Source: Pseudomonadota bacterium (GTDB lineage: Bacteria > Pseudomonadota > Alphaproteobacteria > Rhizobiales > Beijerinckiaceae). From it: 17,097 nt of DNA. Below, piece by piece: positions 13,576 through 17,097 of the stretch. Within the stretch, counting starts at the first letter, position 1. Every line of letters starts with the position of its first letter. The stretch is from NCBI GenBank assembly GCA_023423995.1, contig JAFAEL010000261.1, forward strand, positions 1 through 17,097, read 5' to 3'. The notes beneath the pieces are model-generated. The model ran no database searches. It saw nothing but the letters and a program-made list of their open reading frames with translations, and had not been told where the DNA came from. The position numbers and the translations under genes were made by a program.

Positions 13576-14127
13576 GTGGCGCGGGGACTGGCCCGGGCAG
13601 TCCTTTTCGCGGCATGCATGCTGCTTCCGCTCGGCTATACGTTGGCCAATCCGCCTCCGCCTGAGCCTGAGGGATACAAGCTCGACAACTACCGCACGTC
13701 CACGCCGGCGACGCTCGCGGGCGCCGTCGTGGTCACCACCGAGCAGGCGGAAGGGCTCTGGCGGGCCGGAGCGATATTCATCGACGTCATGCCGCGTGCA
13801 CCCAGGCCCGCAAACTTGCCAGCAGGCACGCTTTGGCGCACGGCGCCGCACGAGAGCATTCCGGGCGCGTTATGGTTGGTGAACACGGGCTACGGCGAGC
13901 TCGCGCCCGAGACGGAGCGCTATTTCAGCACCCGATTGAACGCCGCCGTCGCCGCCCGAGCCGACCGGCCGCTCGTCTTCTTCTGCCTGCGCGATTGCTG
14001 GATGTCGTGGAACGGTGCGAAGCGCGCTCTCGCCATGGGATACAAGTCTGTGCACTGGTATCCGGACGGCACGGATGGATGGCGCGAGGCGGGGCTGCCG
14101 CTGGTCGTGATCGAGCCCGCGGATTGA
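13576..14127 (+). CDS. PQQ-dependent catabolism-associated CxxxCW-motif protein (rhodanese-like)
   Basis: A 183-residue exported protein. GTG 13576 is taken as start because it opens directly onto a signal peptide (ARAVLFAACMLLPLGYTLA); no strong ribosome site is visible, and it starts 22 bases after xoxJ. The domain resembles rhodanese: AGAIFIDVMPRAPRPANLPAG near 65-84, IPGALWLVNTGYGEL, then the active-loop region VFFCLRDCWMSWNGAKRA with C137, C141 and W142 forming CxxxCW, and an end YKSVHWYPDGTDGWREAGLPL that resembles the rhodanese C-terminus. The family is known to co-occur with PQQ-dependent alcohol dehydrogenases, and a redox or cofactor-binding role for its cysteines has been suggested. 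Being last in xoxFGJ it may be expressed at a low level. Confidence 0.88.
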   Translation: MARGLARAVLFAACMLLPLGYTLANPPPPEPEGYKLDNYRTSTPATLAGAVVVTTEQAEGLWRAGAIFIDVMPRAPRPANLPAGTLWRTAPHESIPGALWLVNTGYGELAPETERYFSTRLNAAVAARADRPLVFFCLRDCWMSWNGAKRALAMGYKSVHWYPDGTDGWREAGLPLVVIEPAD

Positions 14128-14133
14128 GCTCGC

Positions 14134-14502
14134 TCAGGTCGCGCGCTGGCGTGTGATCTCGACCAGGATGCCGTCGAGGATCGCGGGGACTGGCGCGCCC
14201 GGCTTCTCAATCCTCACGGTCACGGCCTCCAGGCGGGCGAACCCCGCGAGCAATTCGCCCGCGATCGTTTCCGCGAGCGCCTCGATCGTCCGGAAGCGGC
14301 GCTCGGTCGCGATCTCGGTGGCGATCCTGGCGAGGTCCGCATACGAGACGCCGTTCAGGAGACTGTCGGTCCGGCCGACCTCGGCGAGGTCCAGGCGACA
14401 ATCGAGCGACACGTAGAAACGCTGGCCGATCCGCTCCTCCTCCGCGAGCACGCCGTGATAGGCGTAGATCGCGATGCGCTGCAGGATGATGCGGTCCCTC
14501 AT
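14134..14502 (-). CDS. folB: Dihydroneopterin aldolase FolB
   Basis: A 122-residue cytoplasmic enzyme cleaving 7,8-dihydroneopterin to 6-hydroxymethyl-dihydropterin and glycolaldehyde in folate synthesis. Family pattern: RIAIYAYHGVLAEEERIGQRFYVSL (with the catalytic Glu in the GVLAEE block), LNGVSYADLARIA, FRTIEALAETIAGELL, and VTVRIEKPGAPVP with the catalytic Lys. Length is typical. The start ATG 14500-14502 overlaps the folP stop (ATGA), so folP and folB form a coupled pair. No folK follows; the next gene, 6 bases on, is convergent. Confidence 0.94.
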   Translation of the reverse strand: MRDRIILQRIAIYAYHGVLAEEERIGQRFYVSLDCRLDLAEVGRTDSLLNGVSYADLARIATEIATERRFRTIEALAETIAGELLAGFARLEAVTVRIEKPGAPVPAILDGILVEITRQRAT

Positions 14503-15344
14503 CCCGGCCGCCTCATGACTGCGTCGACCACTTGCATCGCCTCCACGTGTTCGCGCACGTCGTGGACCCGCACGATATCGGCACCGAGCGTCGCCGCCAG
14601 GACGTGGGCGGATATCGAGCCAAACAGGCGTTCTCGGGGAACCGTGCTCGCATTGTGCACGCGCCCGAGGATCGATTTCCGCGATACGCCGACCAGGACG
14701 GGGAAGCCGAGCGCCTTCAGTTCCGGCAGCCGGCGCAAGGCCTCGAGATGCTGCTCCCAGCTCTTTCCGAAGCCGATCCCGGGATCGAGAATGACGTGAC
14801 GATCAGGGATGCCTGCTCGTCGTGCAATCTCCAGAGACCGGCCGAAGAAGGCTCGCATCTCGTCCATGATGTTGAGGCTGGGATCGATCGTCTCGCGATT
14901 GTGCATGACGATCACCGGCGCGCCGTGCTCGGCGGCGACACTGGCGATGTCGGGGTCCCGCTGCAGGCCCCAGATATCATTCACGATCCTTGCACCAGCG
15001 GCGAGGGCCGCACGGGCCGTCGAGGCCTTGTAGGTGTCGATCGAGATCGGAATCCCAAGCCGGGGCTCCACCGCCTCGATCACCGGTATGACACGGGCTT
15101 GCTCCTCCTCGGCGGCAACGGGAACATAGCCTGGGCGTGTGGACTCGCCTCCGATGTCGAGGATGTCGGCCCCCTCCGCCTCGAGCTGGAGCGCATGAGC
15201 GAGCGCCGCCTCGCGCGCCTGGTACAGGCCGCCGTCCGAGAAGGAATCGGGCGTGACGTTCAGGATGCCCATGACGAGCGTCCGGCGACCAAGTTCGGAA
15301 AGGAGGGGCGCGCTCGGCTGCCCCGGGCGGCTCGGTTCGCTCAT
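14499..15344 (-). CDS. folP: Dihydropteroate synthase FolP
   Basis: A 281-residue cytoplasmic TIM-barrel enzyme joining hydroxymethyl-dihydropterin pyrophosphate to p-aminobenzoate. Both signature blocks are intact: GILNVTPDSFSDGG (residues 26-39) and DIGGESTRPG (63-72). Also IDTYKA, IVNDIWGL, VIVMHNRE, VILDPGIGFGKSWEQH and VGVSRKSILG (the sulfonamide/pABA loop). The motifs are those of canonical DHPS, not of the distant archaeal-type methanopterin enzyme. The start is ATG 15342-15344; an 86-base gap separates it from the divergent SoxYZ-like gene. It supplies tetrahydrofolate, which methylotrophs use for assimilatory C1 transfer. Confidence 0.96.
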   Translation of the reverse strand: MSEPSRPGQPSAPLLSELGRRTLVMGILNVTPDSFSDGGLYQAREAALAHALQLEAEGADILDIGGESTRPGYVPVAAEEEQARVIPVIEAVEPRLGIPISIDTYKASTARAALAAGARIVNDIWGLQRDPDIASVAAEHGAPVIVMHNRETIDPSLNIMDEMRAFFGRSLEIARRAGIPDRHVILDPGIGFGKSWEQHLEALRRLPELKALGFPVLVGVSRKSILGRVHNASTVPRERLFGSISAHVLAATLGADIVRVHDVREHVEAMQVVDAVMRRPG

Positions 15345-15430
15345 CCCCGATGCTCGCCGTAGCGACGTGGAGACACTACGTCCTCAGCTGCCGCCGTGCT
15401 ATATGAGCTGGTCTCGCCGGGAGAACCGGG
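15345..15430. promoter_or_regulatory. Short divergent promoter region between folP and the SoxYZ-like gene
   Basis: 86 non-coding bases between divergent starts. It must contain the promoters for folP-folB and for the SoxYZ-like carrier unless these are read from outside. No clear -35/-10 pair was recognised. A GGGAGAACCGGG ribosome-site region (15419-15430) precedes ATG 15431. Confidence 0.4.
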
Positions 15431-16195
15431 ATGAGAAGTACTTTGCTCGCCGCCGCCTTCCTTTTGGGAAGCCTGGCCCCCGCCGCCGCCCAGGACGAGA
15501 CGGCCTGGAGCGAGATCCGCGCGAACATCCTCGGGACCAGGCCGATCGAGGATGGGGCCGGCACGATCGCGCTGGAGGCGCCGACGCGCGCTGAGGATGC
15601 GGCCCTTGTTCCGCTCACCGTCCGGCTCAAGGGCGATACGGTAGCCAGAGTCAGCCGGATCACGCTCGTCGTGGACGAGAACCCGGCGCCCGTGGTGGGA
15701 ACGATCAACCTCGGGAGGGCAGGCGGCGAGTTCGCGTTCTCCACCCGCATCCGGGTGAACTCCTACTCCTTCGTCCGGGCGATCGCTGAGACTGAGGACG
15801 GTCGCCTCATGATGGTGAAATCCTACGTGAAGGCAGCCGGAGGCTGCTCCGCGCCGGCTGCGAAGGATCCCGTGGAGGCGAAGGCGCATCTCGGCGAGAT
15901 GCGGTTCCGCGTCTTTGCGGAACGCGGGGAGGCGCAAGCGCAGCTTCGCCACCCGAACTATTCCGGGCTGCAGATGGATCAGGTCACTCGGCTCTACACG
16001 CCGGCCTGGTACGTGGAGAAACTCGAGATCCGCCAGGGGGATCGGCCGCTCCTGTCGATGACGGGCGGCATATCGCTGAGCGAGGATCCGACGATCCGCT
16101 TCTCCTACGCCAGCACCGGTGAGCCGGTGACGGTCGAGGCGCGGGACACGCAGGGTCAGGTCTTCCGCAAGGAATTCCCGGCCGCCGGCTCCTGA
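15431..16195 (+). CDS. Quinoprotein dehydrogenase-associated SoxYZ-like carrier protein
   Basis: A 254-residue exported protein with signal peptide MRSTLLAAAFLLGSLAPAAA. The N-terminal half (about 25-135) matches SoxY: TAWSEIRANILGTRPIEDG, VPLTVRL, ARVSRITLVVDENPAPVVGTI, FSTRIRVNSYSFVRAIAET, ending YVKAAGGCSAP, where C139 corresponds to the SoxY sulfur-carrying Cys but sits in a GGCS linker, not at the C-terminus. The second half (about 150-254) matches SoxZ: MRFRVFAER, LRHPNYSGLQMDQVTRLYTPAWYVEKLEI, SEDPTIRFSY. SoxYZ normally carries sulfur intermediates on the Cys; this fused form belongs to a family linked to PQQ dehydrogenases, with an unknown cargo. It probably works with the SoxH-like hydrolase (7277) and the CxxxCW protein (13576). 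Confidence 0.92.
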   Translation: MRSTLLAAAFLLGSLAPAAAQDETAWSEIRANILGTRPIEDGAGTIALEAPTRAEDAALVPLTVRLKGDTVARVSRITLVVDENPAPVVGTINLGRAGGEFAFSTRIRVNSYSFVRAIAETEDGRLMMVKSYVKAAGGCSAPAAKDPVEAKAHLGEMRFRVFAERGEAQAQLRHPNYSGLQMDQVTRLYTPAWYVEKLEIRQGDRPLLSMTGGISLSEDPTIRFSYASTGEPVTVEARDTQGQVFRKEFPAAGS

Positions 16196-16197
16196 CA

Positions 16198-16590
16198 TCA
16201 CCTGTAGCACCGGACCTCCGCTTCGGCCTGCGCCCGGCGAAGGTCGGCGACCATGTCGTCGAAGATCTTGACGTTGCGGAACGTTCCGGCTCGCCCACCG
16301 AGCCCCTGCCGCATCGACAGCACCGTCGAGGCCTGCACGTACTTGTCGTAGGGAAGGATGGTGGCGAGCACGTCCACCGAGCAGGAGCAGCGCTCGAGGC
16401 TCTCGCGCGTCTGGCCGCTCGCGGCCATGCAGCCGAACACGTAATCCGCCCGCGCTACGGTCGGATAATCGTTCTCGGATTGGATCAGGTCCTGGGCGAG
16501 AGCGGTCGAGGCCAGCCACGTCACGCTGACCGTCACGAGTGCCGGCCATCGGCCGGTCCTAGTGCAGGCTCTCAAAAGTGAGGCTCTCAT
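16198..16590 (-). CDS. Small exported four-cysteine protein, unknown function
   Basis: A 130-residue protein. The start ATG 16588-16590 is chosen because GAGGGGAAG lies just upstream and the N-terminus becomes a signal peptide ending STALAQ; a longer frame to 16719 lies over the neighbouring gene. The mature part is about 97 residues with four cysteines, C54 (YVFGCMAASG), C68 and C70 (ERCSCSVDV) and C128 (VRCYR), which could form two disulfides. The helix LPYDKYVQASTVLSMRQG and the C-terminal VADLRRAQAEAEVRC are regular features. I have an impression of similar proteins encoded beside PQQ dehydrogenases, but no function is known to me. There is no CxxCH heme site. It is translated after the gene at 16559 (32-base overlap) and converges on the SoxYZ-like gene, 2 bases away. 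Confidence 0.85.
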   Translation of the reverse strand: MRASLLRACTRTGRWPALVTVSVTWLASTALAQDLIQSENDYPTVARADYVFGCMAASGQTRESLERCSCSVDVLATILPYDKYVQASTVLSMRQGLGGRAGTFRNVKIFDDMVADLRRAQAEAEVRCYR

Positions 16591-17097
16591 CGAGCAGCTT
16601 CCCCTCGGGCGCTTCCGCCTCCGCGGTGGTCGAAACGATGTGACCCGGCACGGCCTCAGCCGTTTGGAAGCGTAGGCGCAGGACGTGCAATCCGCGCATG
16701 AGGTCCTTCTTGGGATCATCCAGGAAGGGTTGCACCTCGACGGCCCAGCCGGGCTCGGCCTTCCCGTCCACCTGGCTTACAGCCGGCGTGACCGTCGCCT
16801 TGTCCCGAAGCGCTGCGCGGATGGCGTTCTTCAGATAGCGAGGATTGCCGCCGACGATACTCGCCAACGCACTCAGATGATGCTCCAGGAAGAGCAGGAG
16901 CGCCGGATTCGAGCTCGCGTTGTCGAACGGGCCGGCGGCCCTGTGCAGCGCGCCGGTGAACATCTGAACGATGACGGTCCGCTCGCCTGGCGCTTGACCG
17001 GGTTCCATCGTGAGGCGGATCGTGTCTTCGATCGGCGGACCGAAGAGCCCGTCCGGCGTCCCGCCTGCCCGGTGATAGCGATAGTTGAGGACGCTCC
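16559..17097 (-). CDS. Unrecognised protein, C-terminal part (gene continues beyond the right edge)
   Basis: The frame ends at TAG (16559-16561) and is open to the window edge, so the N-terminus is missing; an internal Met at 17006-17008 is probably not the start, because the upstream residues (VLNYRYHRAGGTPDGLFG) read like coding sequence. The visible part has about 178 residues, is soluble-looking with no membrane segment, and contains a region resembling a periplasmic or regulatory fold: GPPIEDTIRLTME, ERTVIVQMFTG, PALLLFLEHHLSALASIVGGNPRYLKNAIRAALRD, then a beta-rich end (EPGWAVEVQPFLDDPKK, LHVLRLRFQTAEAVPGHIVS). No cysteine is seen in this part. I do not recognise the family. It overlaps the four-cysteine protein gene by 32 bases, so the two are probably one operon. 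Confidence 0.8.
   Translation of the reverse strand, partial: SVLNYRYHRAGGTPDGLFGPPIEDTIRLTMEPGQAPGERTVIVQMFTGALHRAAGPFDNASSNPALLLFLEHHLSALASIVGGNPRYLKNAIRAALRDKATVTPAVSQVDGKAEPGWAVEVQPFLDDPKKDLMRGLHVLRLRFQTAEAVPGHIVSTTAEAEAPEGKLLDESLTFESLH

Noticed and set aside
15341..16549. Long open frame on the minus strand (402 codons) over the SoxYZ-like gene
   Set aside because: It overlaps a well-supported plus-strand gene and two minus-strand genes in other frames; no recognisable domain.
1..17097. tRNA, rRNA, CRISPR array, transposase, phage or plasmid features
   Set aside because: None seen on reading both strands; no repeat-spacer pattern, no transposase motifs, no cloverleaf-like sequence.

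Overview
The window is GC-rich DNA from a bacterial chromosome, most likely a methylotrophic alphaproteobacterium (Hyphomicrobiales-like). The main support is a XoxF5-type lanthanide-dependent methanol dehydrogenase with its cytochrome c and periplasmic partner, together with a divergent dihydrofolate-reductase-like protein resembling the dihydromethanopterin reductase of Methylobacterium. No tRNA, rRNA, CRISPR, insertion sequence or phage gene was seen. The gene order is dense, with many 1-4 base overlaps.

Layout. (1) Bases 1-2791, plus strand: the end of livH, then livM, livG and livF, a branched-chain amino-acid type ABC importer, followed after 42 bases by the DHFR-like gene (dmrA candidate). 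(2) Bases 3240-4686: a small exported Ala/Ser-rich protein (minus), a periplasmic class I cytochrome c (plus) with an inverted repeat in its leader, and a pterin-4a-carbinolamine dehydratase (minus). (3) Bases 4761-8224, plus strand: a tightly packed operon of a Tat-exported substrate-binding protein, a NitT/TauT-type permease, an ATPase, and a periplasmic metallo-beta-lactamase-fold hydrolase of the 'quinoprotein relay' type. (4) Bases 8228-9807, minus strand: a pentapeptide-repeat protein coupled to a von Willebrand A (DUF1194-type) protein. (5) Bases 9808-10255: an unusually AT-rich, palindrome-bearing regulatory region between that operon and xoxF. (6) Bases 10256-14127, plus strand: xoxF, a strong hairpin, xoxG, xoxJ and a rhodanese-like protein with a CxxxCW motif. 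(7) Bases 14134-15344, minus strand: folP-folB. (8) Bases 15431-16195, plus strand: a fused SoxYZ-like carrier. (9) Bases 16198-17097, minus strand: a small four-cysteine exported protein and the C-terminal part of an unrecognised protein that runs off the window.

How it may work together. XoxF oxidises methanol in the periplasm and passes electrons to XoxG, and the soluble cytochrome c at 3913 is a plausible next carrier. XoxJ probably helps maturation or activation of XoxF. The SoxYZ-like carrier, the metallohydrolase and the CxxxCW protein belong to families that travel with PQQ dehydrogenases but whose chemistry is unknown. The ABC importer in front of the hydrolase, and the pentapeptide/VWA pair facing xoxF, look like further parts of the same poorly understood periplasmic system. 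The interleaved pterin genes (DHFR-like, carbinolamine dehydratase, FolB, FolP) would fit supply of C1-carrier cofactors for the formaldehyde or formate made downstream. This integrated picture is inference from gene neighbourhood. The individual family calls rest on motifs read from the translations.
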